DNA of 64,000 bases from Prorocentrum cordatum (lineage: Eukaryota > Sar > Dinophyceae > Prorocentrales > Prorocentraceae). Location: contig CAUYUJ010022517.1 in NCBI GenBank assembly GCA_963575745.1, positions 52,501 to 116,500 on the forward strand, written 5' to 3'. Below the pieces are notes generated by a model, which was not told the DNA's origin, ran no database searches, and worked only from the letters and a program-made list of their open reading frames with translations. Of this stretch, positions 20,039-31,270 are shown piece after piece. How positions within the stretch are numbered: the stretch's first letter is position 1; every line of letters starts with the position of its first letter. Both the position numbers and the translations under genes were made by a program.

Positions 20039-21207
20039 ATGGGCGAAGGTAAAAACAAAGCGCTCACGGATATCAAAGAGTTCAAGGGGAGACAGATTTC
20101 GCTCTGGAGTTCGATCCCGTGCACGGGAGGTTCTCCCTGGCAATGTGTTGATGAAGCTCACTATTTCCGTTCAGGTGATCATAGTTCTTTCGAAGTCTCC
20201 GAGGATTCCGAACATATTTTCGATTTATATATATATATGTATGTATATATACACATATATATATATGTATATTATGGAATCTTAGGGGGATCGCCCGCGC
20301 TGGCGTTGATGCGGGGGGCGTAGTTTGCATTGGGTGGCCCAGCCAGCGTCAGTATTGGAGGGGCCCTCAAGTGGAAGCATTTGCGAGAGAGAAAAGATTG
20401 CTTGCGTAAGACAGCATTGCACGGATGCGCGCATGTATTGAAATATTGAGAAAGGACATTCCATAAAGAAGCAGTGGGCCATTGCTTCCACATCTGACAT
20501 TGCGACCAGCGGCTTGGAGCGGAAGCGTGACGGCACGCACGCGCGCGTGGAGGCGCGTGGAAAGGATTGCCAGGTTTTGGAAGATTACGCGGGTGAATTT
20601 GCAAAACAGATTCACGTTGTTCTTGCGCGCGCGGCATCGCATTCCTCCATTGACCCTTCTCGCCCTCGCCATGATGTATGCGCCGCTGCAGTTTCCTTTC
20701 ATGAGCAGGGGCGGGGCCGCCATCGGCCGCGCCCCCCCCGGCGTGGCCTCCGCGTAGCCGCGGCCGCTTCCCCTTCGCGGGCAGCGGGCATCAGCCTGTA
20801 GCCTCTCGGCCACTCACCCATCCAGGGCGACTGATCCTTGGCCTCTCGGCGGTGCAACCGCTCGAGATGACTAGGATGGAAAGGCAGTTCTTTCTATGCA
20901 AAACGATAGGATGCAGGTACCTCGCGGGGATCACCTGGGCACAGTCCAAGATGAACCCCACGAACGAGAAGGATTCTGCCAGTGGGCAGACAAGGAACCG
21001 GCGACGGCACAGCCGATGGACAATTACGAGAACGTAGATTGCCCAGATCATTGCTGCAAGGCTTGTCGGGGTAGTTCCGAGAGAAGCGATGATGACGATA
21101 TTTCTATTTCATTCTATCCAAATAACCCGACCAGGATGGCAAAAAAGGGTTGCCGAGAAACTGGGGATACTTGGCTCCTGAACGGCACAGCCACAAGGGA
21201 AGCTTAA
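20039..21207 (+). pseudogene. Accessory domain downstream of copia pol (SIPCTGGSPWQ region)
   Basis: One frame reads GRQISLWSSIPCTGGSPWQ, with the IPCTGGSPWQ codons at 20114-20143. A second piece in the frame ending at 21207 has DEPHEREGFCQWADKEP and VDCPDHCCKACRGSSERS. I recall a conserved domain with these signatures behind copia-type RNase H in dinoflagellate gene models, but its function is not known to me. The two pieces are separated by an AT microsatellite and by unreadable DNA (about 20276-20850). The function is not assigned; a methyltransferase-like fold is only a guess from the Pro-Cys motif. Confidence 0.5.
20223..20275. repeat. (TA)n/(TATG)n microsatellite
   Basis: A short run of TATATATA, TATGTATG and CACATATA units is AT-only in an otherwise GC-rich region. 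It falls inside the accessory-domain remnant. Confidence 0.9.
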
Positions 21208-24200
21208 AGTACCGGTTATAAGCGCAACGGAACGGTCCCCGAATCTTCTGGATGCTATTGAGGTTATTGTTACAGACCATCCCGATGCTGAGCTCAAAGA
21301 AACGAGTCTTTCCGAGCCAGGGGTAATTTCCAAAGAATGGATCACTGTTGAGTTCAAACGCACAGACCACTTGGCACCAGAAGGGGATGACGAAGAGTTT
21401 CTTTGCGGCGAAAAGATGCCGCGAATGCCTCGCGGACGGTGGGCACAGCAGGTTGCGATGACTCGGAGTGGTATCAAGTATTCTTGGACGGACAACGTTG
21501 CGAGTGGATTCGACGAGGAACTGAAGACATCCAACGAGTCAGTAATTCAGCGATTGTACAATCAAATGTCCTCGGACCCATGGATTGCTTTCTGGGTAAC
21601 CTGTAAACAGGACTCACAGCGCAATTTCAGAAGCAACTTTGATGGTCCGCCCCCGGATCTTTCGCAGGGCAGTATTTCCAGTCCCACGTTGACCCGGGCA
21701 CGACGCTGAGATGTAGATTCTACACCGGGCCACCAGGGGACCCGAAGGGCAGATCTTCCCGATTTTGCGATCACGGGGGGATATTTGGACCCGTTCTGGG
21801 GGCCGCTCGACGCTCTATGTGAAGGGCGCAGGATATTCTGTCTCACGATGAAAAAAACCATTGGCCGACGCGCGGACCAAGTTGTCTTCGTGAATGTTTG
21901 GGGACCGTCCAGAAACGGGCCTTCACACAGCACAGCTGTTGATGGATGGCGCGCTCATTTTGCATTTCCAGCGGTCAGGGGAGACCCCGCCGCAAAGACA
22001 AATGTCATCGCGCAAGTGCCGACTCAGGAAGCCCTGACTGGGCACCGTGCGTGGAAGGAGTTGCAGGAATCATCCCAACCCAAAGGCCAAACTCCACTCG
22101 GCGGCGCAGCCGTCCGAGAGAGGAGGGCCGCTCTCAAGGGGGGGCAGCGTTTTGACTCAAGAGACGAACCCTCCGCTGAAGCGAATGGGCGATGCTGAAT
22201 AATCGAGGCCAGCCAAGGCTGCCACAACCAAAAAGTCCATGCGCGCTGAGGAGGAAGCGATCTCTTCGGACATTTCAATTTCCGATGCGCCCGTTAATGC
22301 CCCGCTGGGAGGCGGTTCCTCGGGCTCTGGTGCCGCGAATGGCGCTCCGAGCGGACATGCTGCTTCCAATTCTCCCTCCGCCGGCGCAGCCGGGGTTTGG
22401 GGGGCGTCGTCTGGATCGGGATCCGGCGGTGGAAACACCGGACTGGGCCCTGGCGCACCGAATGGGGGTTGGAGGTGGTGACCCACCTCTGGGTTCGGGC
22501 CCGCCTGTACCTCCTATTTCGGAAGGAACAGGTGGTGGGTCCGACCCACCCTATTTGGCGCGTGGCATATAGAATGTGTTACAACACAGGGAGCAGACAG
22601 GGGCCAGCACAGCCGCGTCCCTGAATAACGATGAAGTGCCAGGTGAATGGGCTCGTTGTATTAAGGAGGTAGTCGCGCTGCCCTTCACATGTCGCTGGGA
22701 TGGCTGAATAAACAGAAGATGTGTCAGCCATTGCGAAATTGGCTGAGGTGCATGGTCACGGATGGATTTCCTGTAGCGGTCAGGATCTGGCCGACGTGAT
22801 GCGGACCGGTAGACATCCACGGGAATTCTTCCGGCCATTGACCCAAACTTCTCACGGCGGGCGCAAATTTTGGAGCACTGCCATTCATGTAGTCTCTCAT
22901 TCGACATGTACGTTCAGCCATGTACACGACAGGAGACTTGGCGGTTCTGCGAGCCCGCATTCTTTCACGCGGGGGGGGGTCTCCAAGGTCTGCAGGCGCA
23001 GATACAAAGGGGGGCGCGTGCGGAAGAGCGCTCCTGCATCATATGGCGAAACAAGATGTGTGGAACAATCAGGTTTCGAACCGCAGGGGGAATTTTACCC
23101 CGGGCCAACGCGCGCCGATGCAATGTATATTTTGGTCCCTGAGCGACATTTCTGATGGAGCCAATTGCAATGCCAAGGGGCTGAGCGGAACGAAAAAGGA
23201 TAATGCGGAGCCTCAAATGCCAATGGCGTTATTCGGCCCCTTCTTTGAAACAGCCGAGAGAATGATCGATGAGGCGGTGAATCGCTCCAAGACGGGAGCG
23301 ATCCATATATTTTATGTTGGCGGGGGTCATCGATGTCGGCAAACGGAAAATGGCACATTCGAGATGAACGCCCTGTGGGATGACATTGCCATTTTGCTGC
23401 GGGCGCGCGTGAATCAGCGCGTTGAACGATGCACGGCTGCGGGATTTAGCTTAAAATCATGATTTTGGACGGCGCTTGCTTGCGTCGGAAATGCGTCGCA
23501 CCCCGCGCGATGCATGCCATGTTGTTGATCAACATGAATCTGAATGGTCAAGGTTGCCGGGGGTGAAATACTGGCTGATCATATGATGAAAGCAGCAAAG
23601 CTTGCGGCCTGTCTTCTGTCAGCCCCACGGCGGCTCAGCCGCCCAGGGGTGGATCTGCGAAAATGGGTTGCGAGAAGACGGGTTTGTGTAGATAGCTACA
23701 TATGTGGGGCATGTGCCGCATTGACCAATTGGTGTCCTACTGAGAACGGCACTCCGACCTCGACTTTTGGAACGCCCCCTTTCGCTGGGCCAATTTCACA
23801 ATATCCGACCGCCGCGACTGACGCAGGACAAGGGGCGCGAGATCCGTTGTTCCCCCGAGAGTGGCGAGATTTCATTCCGAAAGGAAAGGGCATGAGACGC
23901 ATTTGCAATGGAGCGAATTCCATTTCTTTCTTAAGGAGCTCGCCATGCATTCCTGGCATGCCCCCAGAGGGGAGACGCGTGCGGCGCACCGGAGAAAAGA
24001 CCCTCATTGATCATTTCATGCAACAAGCAATATTTTGGAAGCATCTCAACCTAGCTTTCGGTGCCCCGCCCAGTTTGCCAAACGGACGGCATGGTGAGCC
24101 TCGGGGGCGCAGCCCTTGACTCGGCAAGATGGCCAATTGCAAGTCAGCCCCGCAGGAGCGGCGTCATCCGCCGGCTTTGTCGGCACAGCCGCGCAGAGTC

Positions 24201-24542
24201 CGAGCGACGCAGGGGGGCTGGTTGGACCCAGCGCAGCCGCAAGTTCAATCAAGAACCGTGCGCGGTCAGTTGAACCCGTTAGAGTGCTTGCCGCTGTTTC
24301 CCCCGCGTTCCACTGGGAGCGAGTGATGCAAGAAAAGTGCCCTGAGTTCAAAATCGCGCCGCTGGGAAGGACAAAGCAGAACTGTCCCCCACTTGTGCCC
24401 GATAGTGTTCGCAGATGGCCGATCAAATTGCCGCATCAGTCAACGATTGGAGTGACCGAAGGAATTTGGGAAACTGAAGGAGTCATCTCCCTGGAGCCTT
24501 TGACGCTGGCGAACTGGCTAAACGCATTAAAGGAATTTTAAT
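21208..24542 (+). pseudogene. Eroded coding-like tract, part 1, function unknown
   Basis: Protein-like stretches appear in different + frames without long continuity: MAPEGDDEEFLCGEKMPR at 21371, ETAERMIDEAVNRSKTGAIH near 23260, VDSYICGACAALTNWC near 23700, CPEFKIAPLGRTKQNCPPLV near 24340. GC-rich hairpins (22381, 22534, 23629) break the frames. The tract lies directly behind the copia pol remnant on the same strand. It may be its long 3' region or a second, older element. No family is recognised. Confidence 0.4.
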
Positions 24543-25215
24543 GTGTGGCCAGGCGCAGACGATGCCGAATTGTTGCGGACGACAAGGAACAATGAAACAT
24601 TCGTGCGTAGCAAAGCTTGCGATCGTTTGTGTGTGGCATTGAACGGAGAAGCGTGGTTGGCGGTTCAATTGCTTTAAGATAGTGCGAAGCGACCGGTTCT
24701 GTCTGCGGAATATGCGATTCCGAATTGGGCCAAACTCTTCATTGCAGGACGTGGCCGCACGGTGTCCGGGGAACCGAGAAAGATTGCTGATCGCATCATG
24801 TGGGAAAAGGCAGCAATTATTGAACGCGCAGAGAAGGAGCAACGTGTCCAATTGACGCTACCTGTTAAAGTGAAAGTGAAAGAGGAACAAGTGGAATGAT
24901 TGATTTCGGACAAATTAAGCGAGGAAGTTCCACGGAGCATCCGTTTGGACGCTCCATTCGATCCTGGAAGGATATCAAATCTCTCCCTCGGACCCCGAGC
25001 ACGCGAGAAATGCGAGGAAGACAAACGTTGGAATGTACTCTTTTGCGTGCCCTGACGATGATCCTTCGACCCACATGCGGCGCGCGATGGTGGAGTAGAC
25101 TTTCACTGTTGGTTATTAGAACACTGCGGAATTTGTATTTTGGAGTTGCCCGAAGTCCGCTACTGGTGGAGATGGTCCAACACAGCAATGCACTAAAAAT
25201 GCCGATCAGGTAGTA
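24543..25215 (+). other. Eroded stretch between coding-like pieces
   Basis: A 105-codon frame at 24896-25213 and fragments before it have ordinary protein composition but no motif. I cannot separate decayed coding sequence from chance frames here. Confidence 0.3.
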
Positions 25216-25839
25216 ATGACTGAGATGCGCATTTACCATTGGCACCCCGCCGCGTTCCTTGCGTGCGGGGGTGGCTCTTGGACGCCAATGCGGCATTTAT
25301 TTGAAGACGGCGAAGCTGTGGACGCAGATTTCAGTGTTAAGCGGACGAAGAGCAAAGAGAGAGCTGAAATGATAGACAAAGCCAGGAACCAGCAATGCCA
25401 ATGGGTTTCTGATTTCTTTCCAATTGGTAGGCAGGAAAATGCTTCGCCGCACCTTGAGCATGATTCTTCGATGGAACATGCATGGGATTATTCGGAGAAC
25501 AGAGTCTGCAAATTCAATTTCGAACACCCGTTTTTGGACGGGGGAAGTGAGGGGGGAAAGCGTGCGGCTCACGGCCAAGTGGAAGCTAAGACCAAGCCAC
25601 CGGCACAGCCGGCGGGCGGGTCTGCTGCTGGTGCAGCCAAGCCGGTCCCTCGTTTTGGTGGTAATCGGGAACCGAAGCTTCCGCTTCCTATATCAGCCAG
25701 ACCTCCTGCGCCGCCTATTCTTAAAGGTCAAGGAGATATGACGGCTGCTGGGTCGGGCAACGACTCAAGAAGGGGGCCTGCCTTCTGCGGCACCGCCGCC
25801 AGGATGCAGAAATCCTTGGGAACCGTTGTCAGATAACGC
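25216..25839 (+). pseudogene. Coding-like frame, 206 codons, unknown
   Basis: It begins with ATG and reads MTEMRIYHWHPAAFLACGGG, then charged helical sequence (KRTKSKERAEMIDKARNQ). The last 90 codons are Pro/Gly/Ala-rich and contain a hairpin motif at 25601. The first 110 residues look like real protein. It continues the eroded tract; no family is recognised. Confidence 0.4.
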
Positions 25840-28271
25840 GTCGAAGCCGCCGCCGCCCCCCCCTGGACCTGCTTCGAAGTCAGTGGCCAAGCCAAGTGAA
25901 TCCGATCAGATGCCCAAGGAAGGGGTGAAGGCGCCCCCGCCAGACATCCGGCCACAATGGAAGCCCTTGCTGAGAGATGCTCCGCCTATTGCGCCGGAGT
26001 ATACGCCGGATGCCGGAAGTTCGAATAATTTATCCATATTCCCGACGCCTCCTCCAAAGGGCCCTCCGCGATTCGATTTGCAAGATGACAAAAAAGACAC
26101 TTGGCGCTCCTGCGGATGCGCGATATGAGCAGCCCGGCACAGCCGAAGCTAGCCAGATAACGATTGAAGTGAATGCCCCAGGGGGGCTCACAATTTTCTT
26201 GCTTGACTTGCTTGACCCCCCAACTGCGGAACCGATTGTGAGTGGCCCGCAGTCCTCCCAGCCGGAAGGGCTTGGCGAGGGTGGCGGAGCGGGGGAGAAG
26301 TGCCATTTTGATTTGTTATTGCCTCAACTGATCTCGAAGGCGATGACCCCGTCTCGGTAGTCGTTAAGCTGGTGCGAGATCTTTTGGCTATGCACATTGG
26401 ATCGCAATCGAGCCAAACATATTTGTCACTTCGTAATGAACTAATACAGCTCTGGCAAGCTCGCCCTGGTGGACTTCGGCTCGAAAGTTTAGAGAGCTCT
26501 CTGCTGAAGAGGCGATCTTTTTGAGGGGCGACGTGATCACCCGGGCGCTTCGCTATCTGAAACAAGTAGATGAAAAGAGGAATGAACCCACCGAATTTGC
26601 ATTGCCTTATGAAATTTGGGCTTGTTATTTGTGCAATTTTCTGCAAGTTTGCTCCCCGAATTTCATTCCTGCGGGAGATGTTCCAAACGCCAGACTGGCA
26701 GCTGCCCTGAGGAGCAAGATCCCCGGGGCGAGCTAGGAATGTTAGTCGCGCAAGATTTGCTACTGATGGGGGCCTCCTATATTTTGACCAGCAACAACGA
26801 GAGAACGCTCGTGATGGAACGAGTGGCGAAATCCGCAAGCAAGTTATTGAAGCCCACAGGGCTGGCCCAGTGCCCCCCCGCATCGCAGCCGTTCGAGGGC
26901 GCGCCTAGAATGCGACCAAGGAAAATTCACGCATGGTGCACGACCCGATTTTTACGCTGTCAGGGGAGCTAGATGTGGAAGGATTTAACCAAGCAGTCAA
27001 ATATCTCACAGCAGAGTTTGACTCAGATGACAGGCCAGATTTCTTCCCCCAGGAGGGCTACAATGCACTTGCTTCTCTAGCATTGCCGAATGACGCTACC
27101 GGCGCAGACGAGGAAGCGGAGGCAGAACTGCTGAGAAAGGGCCAGAGGTCCGCAACGTGGGGAAGCTCAGAGTTTTGGAGAAAATGTAGCCACCGAGCGC
27201 ACTCCATTGCGCAGTTTGTAGGCGAGTACGCGGTGTGCATAGCCAGACATTGCGCCGAATTGCGCCCGATCATCGGGCGGGTGGGTGTATGTAGGCGATC
27301 TCATTCGGAAGATGACGAGCGATGGGATCACCCACGCCACCGCTGCTCTTGCAACGCATGGCCTAACAATGCTGCCATCGGGGGAAATGGATGTTCTAGG
27401 CATAAGGGCCGATGACATTCTGGTTCTTGATGAGACAAAGCTAATGGAGCACTGGCGGTCCTTTCTGCATCCAGACGCCTCGCGCGACACAGCCGTTGAC
27501 GAGGAAAACGGAGACATAGTTATCTGCGTTGATAGAGCTGAACGGGCTTCCAGGCCCACCTACGAGGCTCGAGTTCCCTGCAGATTTTGCCGAGCGCGCC
27601 CCTCGCTGGCTCAGCCAGCGGAAGGGCGGTGAAGCCCCGCCCGCAAAGGGGTCTATCAGGCTGAGGGCATTGCTCCGGCCGGCGGCGTGCCTCCGATTCA
27701 GGGAACTTGGCCTCGCCAAAGTACCCCGTCTTTCCGGGGAACTGATGCGACGCAAAACGAGAATTGGCAAAGTACTCTTGTTTTCAATGGGCGGGTGGTG
27801 ACCCGCCTAAGGCGCCGCATCTGCCGCGACGGAACTCTTGTGACGACAGGGCAAGCACGTTTCAATGACATTCTCCGTATCGTGCAATTGACATTTGTTG
27901 GGCAAATTGCACGTAATGCGCAGCAGATGATCTGGAACTTGATATTTGTTTCACAAGAGTGGTCTGAGTGTGAGGTTGCTTTCTCGCATGGCACAATTAG
28001 AACGTGGATCTTTTCTGACGAACAAGTGGCCGACGCAGGGCTGAGTCCACTGTCCAAAGAAAAGGCCCTCATCGCGCGGAGAATGTGGACAGACGATGGG
28101 AGGTGCACTTGTAATCGATACCATGCCGTGAGGGCTGGTTTCGGATATTGTCTACAATGCCTCACCCCTTTCACGCATAGACAAACCGTCAGAGCGAATT
28201 ACTTACAATCGCCCGGCAAAGATGCATTGGTTGCTGCATGGACGAGCCTAGGACTGGCTCCACTCTAGGTG
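25826..28271 (+). pseudogene. Eroded coding-like tract, part 2
   Basis: Overlapping + frames at 25826-26131, 26521-26739, 26933-27418, 27285-27635 and 27687-28271 each hold protein-like segments such as MVHDPIFTLSGELDVEGFNQ, GIRADDILVLDETKLMEHW and FVSQEWSECEVAFSHGTIR. The last has a Cys-rich patch (CTCNRYHAVRAGFGYCLQC). Frames change about every 300-500 bases, often at GC-rich hairpins (27602-27614, 27790-27807). This is decay of one or more long ORFs with an unknown product. Confidence 0.4.
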
Positions 28272-29788
28272 CCCCCCCCCCAAGAGGGGAGAGCCGCTCC
28301 AATATCATTTCTAAAAGATTGAAAGCAATGAACAAGAGCTCTTCTGATGCACTGGAAGATCTGAACAAAGCTGAACAAAACCAGCGCAATTGGGTTAGAC
28401 AGGCACATGTACGTTCCCGGGCTGATTTGAATTCGCAGCCAGGGGCCGCCCCTTCCTGGAGACTTGACAGCGCCTCGGCACAGCCGCTGGCGCGTCATGA
28501 GCCATACTTCCACTGCCTGGAACCACTTCAGCTCCGATTCATTGGCTGGCTGAAGTTCAAGCATGGGGGCAATGCCCCATCCGCTGCCCAGTGGTGGCCA
28601 TTAATCTGGACGCCAGATCTGGACCAATACTCTCTTCTAGTGAGATGCTCTGCGCTTGCTGTCACTGATTGGGAACATGTTAGTGCCGAGCAAATTCGTC
28701 CAGAGACAGGCTGGGACCAATAGGGGCAAGAAATGGCGGAAAAAGAGGGAGTAAGAATTCCATCCGTTCAAGTGTTGACGGAAACTTTGAATGCAGCCGA
28801 CCGAGGTTCTGCGTCCAACCTAGTAGGAGATATAGATTTTTCGAATTGTTGTTGAAATTCATCATCGGCCAAGCCGCATTGATGAAATACTATCAGCACG
28901 CGAAGAGAAGGCTGCGACGTCGGACGCATATACAATCGACATATAGCCCAGCGTCATCGGCTGATTGTTCCGACGAGAGCGCTGCCCTTTTGGTTCGATT
29001 TGGTGTCCATTTCTGGCTGCATGTCTTGCTATAAGTACAATAATGATTTATACGAGAGGCCAGAAGTTATCAAATGTGCACTCAGTTCATTCTTGAATAT
29101 TTTATCGACAGTTCCAACTACGATGCCACTGGACAAAGACATCATTCATGACGCACCGCCCGGATTATCCGAGCTCGTGGATAGAATATGCCATCAGCCA
29201 TCTGATCGAGCCCCCACTCACGGAATATGGGGGCGGATTATTTTAGCTGTACGAGAAGTAGTATTATTGTTGCTGTTTGCGGAAAGCAATGTTGTACTTT
29301 TGGGATGCGAGGGGCCGCGTGATCCGAACAATGCGAATGCAGCTCTTGAAGTTATGCGGGATGCTGATGCCTTGGATTGTCGGATTAGGTCCGCGGTCGA
29401 ATCGTTGGACCTACTTCATGAATGGGCCAGAGGATTAGGACATGAAGTATCAGAGACCGCAAAACGAAATTGCTCAGGCATCCAAGTATCTATGGTTTTC
29501 ATGCGTACGTCTGCGGAATCTCGTTTTGGTGTCAAGATCTGTCTTGCCAACAGCCTTTATGGAGTCTGCAATGCTGACAATGCCATTGGACATGCCAATT
29601 GCCTTAAAAAGAAAAACGAAGAGAGCGGCCCGGCCGACTCCCCCACAGAGAGAACCCCAGCTGAGTCTCCAGCAGATGCTGCAACCACAATCGTTGAAGA
29701 AAATGCCCCGAGCGGCGCCGCCGTTCCGGGGCAGCGAGCTCAGCGAGACCCTCGCCCAGAATCGAGACCGAGGTACCGGGAATGAAGG
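28238..29788 (+). pseudogene. Eroded coding-like tract, part 3
   Basis: Two frames stand out. At 28238-28726 there is RSNIISKRLKAMNKSSSDAL and LRFIGWLKFKHGG. At 29000-29788 there is VPTTMPLDKDIIHDAPPGLS, ELVDRICHQ and a helix with AALEVMRDADALDCRIRSAV. A Pro-rich, hairpin-containing end runs to about 29790. The product is unknown. It ends the readable tract that began behind the copia element. Confidence 0.4.
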
Positions 29789-29839
29789 CAGTCTTATAGG
29801 GCCGCCCCCTATGATCCGGCGCCCGCCGGCCCAGCCGCG

Positions 29840-30148
29840 CCGGGCACCAATGTTGGCTGGGTCGATTAAACCAGAATCCAGTCGTGGGCTGGCGAATCTT
29901 GGACCGATGGGCCTATTCCTGAAAGACTGGCCGCAGAGCCGGGCGGCGGCCGCGCGAGCGACGGCGGCGGCCCAGCCAGAGCTGGGAAGTATTAGCTCAG
30001 GCGGGGAACGTCGGGTTGCTTCGGCCTTCCGCCCTCTGGCAACCACCGCTGAGCGGTAAAATGCGTTTGGGGTTCGCTCCGGTGGCTGCGCATATGCGCA
30101 GGTAAGGTGGGTTGGGGGGTCGGGGCGGCTCTACGGACCCCGCCGCGG
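29840..30148. other. Spacer after the eroded tract
   Basis: It is Arg/Ala/Gly-biased in all frames. GGCGGCCCAGCCAG near 29968 is another imperfect hairpin. No gene is supported. Confidence 0.35.
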
Positions 30149-30455
30149 GGGGAGTCAATGCAGCCCTTCCGCACCGCCATCCTTTCGCCCTGTCTGCTCC
30201 TTTGCCTTGCGCGCACTGCCCGACGCACTGACTGCTTCCGCTTCCGTAGCTATGCCATTTTGGCTCTTAGGGGAACGGAAGAAGGAGCGAGCCTGCGGCG
30301 CGCGCGCGTGCGTCGGCCGGCGGGCCGGCCTCCTCCCTTCAGTGCTACTTCAGTGTATGTTTGACTGCATAATCCCTTCTTCCCCGTGTCATCGGCGGAA
30401 CCCACTGACCGTGATACAGTATCGGAACAGCTCGCAGGGCTTATGAATATCCTGA
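30149..30455 (+). repeat. Dispersed ~300-bp repeat, copy 2, with spliced-leader-like core
   Basis: This is the second copy of 4528-4832 in the same orientation. Its core at 30244-30266 reads CCGTAG, CTATG, CCATTTTGGCTC. The first six and last twelve bases are identical to the dinoflagellate spliced leader as I remember it, with five bases between them. The leader's terminal AAG is TTAG here. The leader-like core is in the middle of the repeat, not at an end. Confidence 0.7.
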
Positions 30456-30479
30456 CAAAGGCTGGAGGAGGAGGAGCTG

Positions 30480-30840
30480 TGCGGGCATCGACGGTTCCTT
30501 GACCCCTTCTTCGGCCTCTTGGGTGCTCTGGGGCCCGTCTCGGGGCTCTCTTGGGCCTCTCCTGGGGCTCGTTTGAGCCATTTAGGAACCATCTTGAGGC
30601 TTCGGATGGACATCGGAAGCGAAAAGGCGAGAAACCACAAATCACTGATGTTCCTTTGGTGACGTTTGGCTTCTTGGGGGCCTCCTTGGAGATCTCGGGC
30701 GCCTTTTGGAGCCGTATTGTAACACTCTTGAGGCTTATTGGAGCATTATGGGAACCATCTTGAGGCATCTTATGCTATCTTGAGCCATCTTGGGGCTCAT
30801 CTTGGACTCATGGGGCCCTCTTGGAGCCGTCTTGGGCCAT
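30480..30840. repeat. CTTGG-type degenerate tandem array
   Basis: Words such as TCTTGGGCC, CCATCTTGAGGC and TCTTGGAGCC repeat. A GGACATCGGAAGCGAAAAGGC segment at about 30610 is shared with 31926, 44464 and 52910. Terminal block B follows directly, so array plus block form one repeat unit. Confidence 0.8.
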
Positions 30841-30981
30841 CTTGGACGCTCCAACGCCTCGCGGGGCGCCCGTCCAGGTCCACGGGGGGGGCAATGGGGG
30901 AGGGGGAAACCGTGGCCCGAAGGGGGGGGGGTGAAAAAGGAACCTCCCTAGACCACCTCCGCCCAGAGGGTTGGTGGGATT
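30841..30981 (+). repeat. Conserved terminal block, copy B
   Basis: It has GCGGGGCGCCCGTCCAGG, a G-rich middle and CCGCCCAGAGGGTTGGTGGG at the end. The palindrome of copy A is degraded here. It is in the same orientation as the other four copies. Confidence 0.75.
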
Positions 30982-31270
30982 AGTAGGAAATGTGTGACGA
31001 CTCCAATGTCGTAGCGCAGGGATTGAATCAATGCCGCCCCACCGATGGCATGTCACATCGCCTTGAGGCGTCCTTGGGGCGCTCTTGCGGCCGTCTTCGA
31101 GCTCTTTGGGGCTTCTCTTGAAGCCGTTGTGGGCCATTCTAGAGCCATCGGATGACCATCGAAAGACCATCGGCAGTAAAAAACGATAAGCACATCCAGA
31201 GATGATGCCCAGACGAGATCCCTGATCAGAGAGGTGGGGAAACATACAAAGTAACAGAAGGCTGGATACA
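30982..31270. repeat. Second partial CTTGG array and spacer
   Basis: CTTGGGGCGCTCTTGCGGCC-type repeats at about 31060-31130 are followed by a diverged CCATCGGATGACCATCG segment. Then comes a spacer without coding signal that leads to the GGA tract. Confidence 0.55.

Larger units (their letters stand above)
6813..29837 (+). repeat. Dispersed 11-base hairpin motif CGGC-NCA-GCCG, 13 copies
   Basis: Perfect copies start at 6813, 9117, 10320, 18313, 21005, 22102, 22382, 23631, 24181, 25601, 26135, 28476 and 29827, all with the NCA loop on the + strand. One reverse copy is at 18606. I found none elsewhere in the window. Variants with T-A outer pairs (TGGC-NCA-GCCA) are at 11051, 16449, 20334 and 27603. 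They fall in all three codon phases (for example GAA at 9117, RHSR at 10320, AQP at 21005), so they are not one protein motif. Confidence 0.75.

Noticed and set aside
20105-20125. GAGTTCGATCCCGTGCACGGG, looked at as a possible tRNA T-arm
   Set aside because: No acceptor stem or A-box is found around it. The sequence encodes the IPCTGGSPWQ motif instead.
6250-30050. Long terminal repeats for the copia-like element
   Set aside because: I compared the flanks by eye and found no convincing direct repeat pair or primer-binding site. A self-alignment would be needed.
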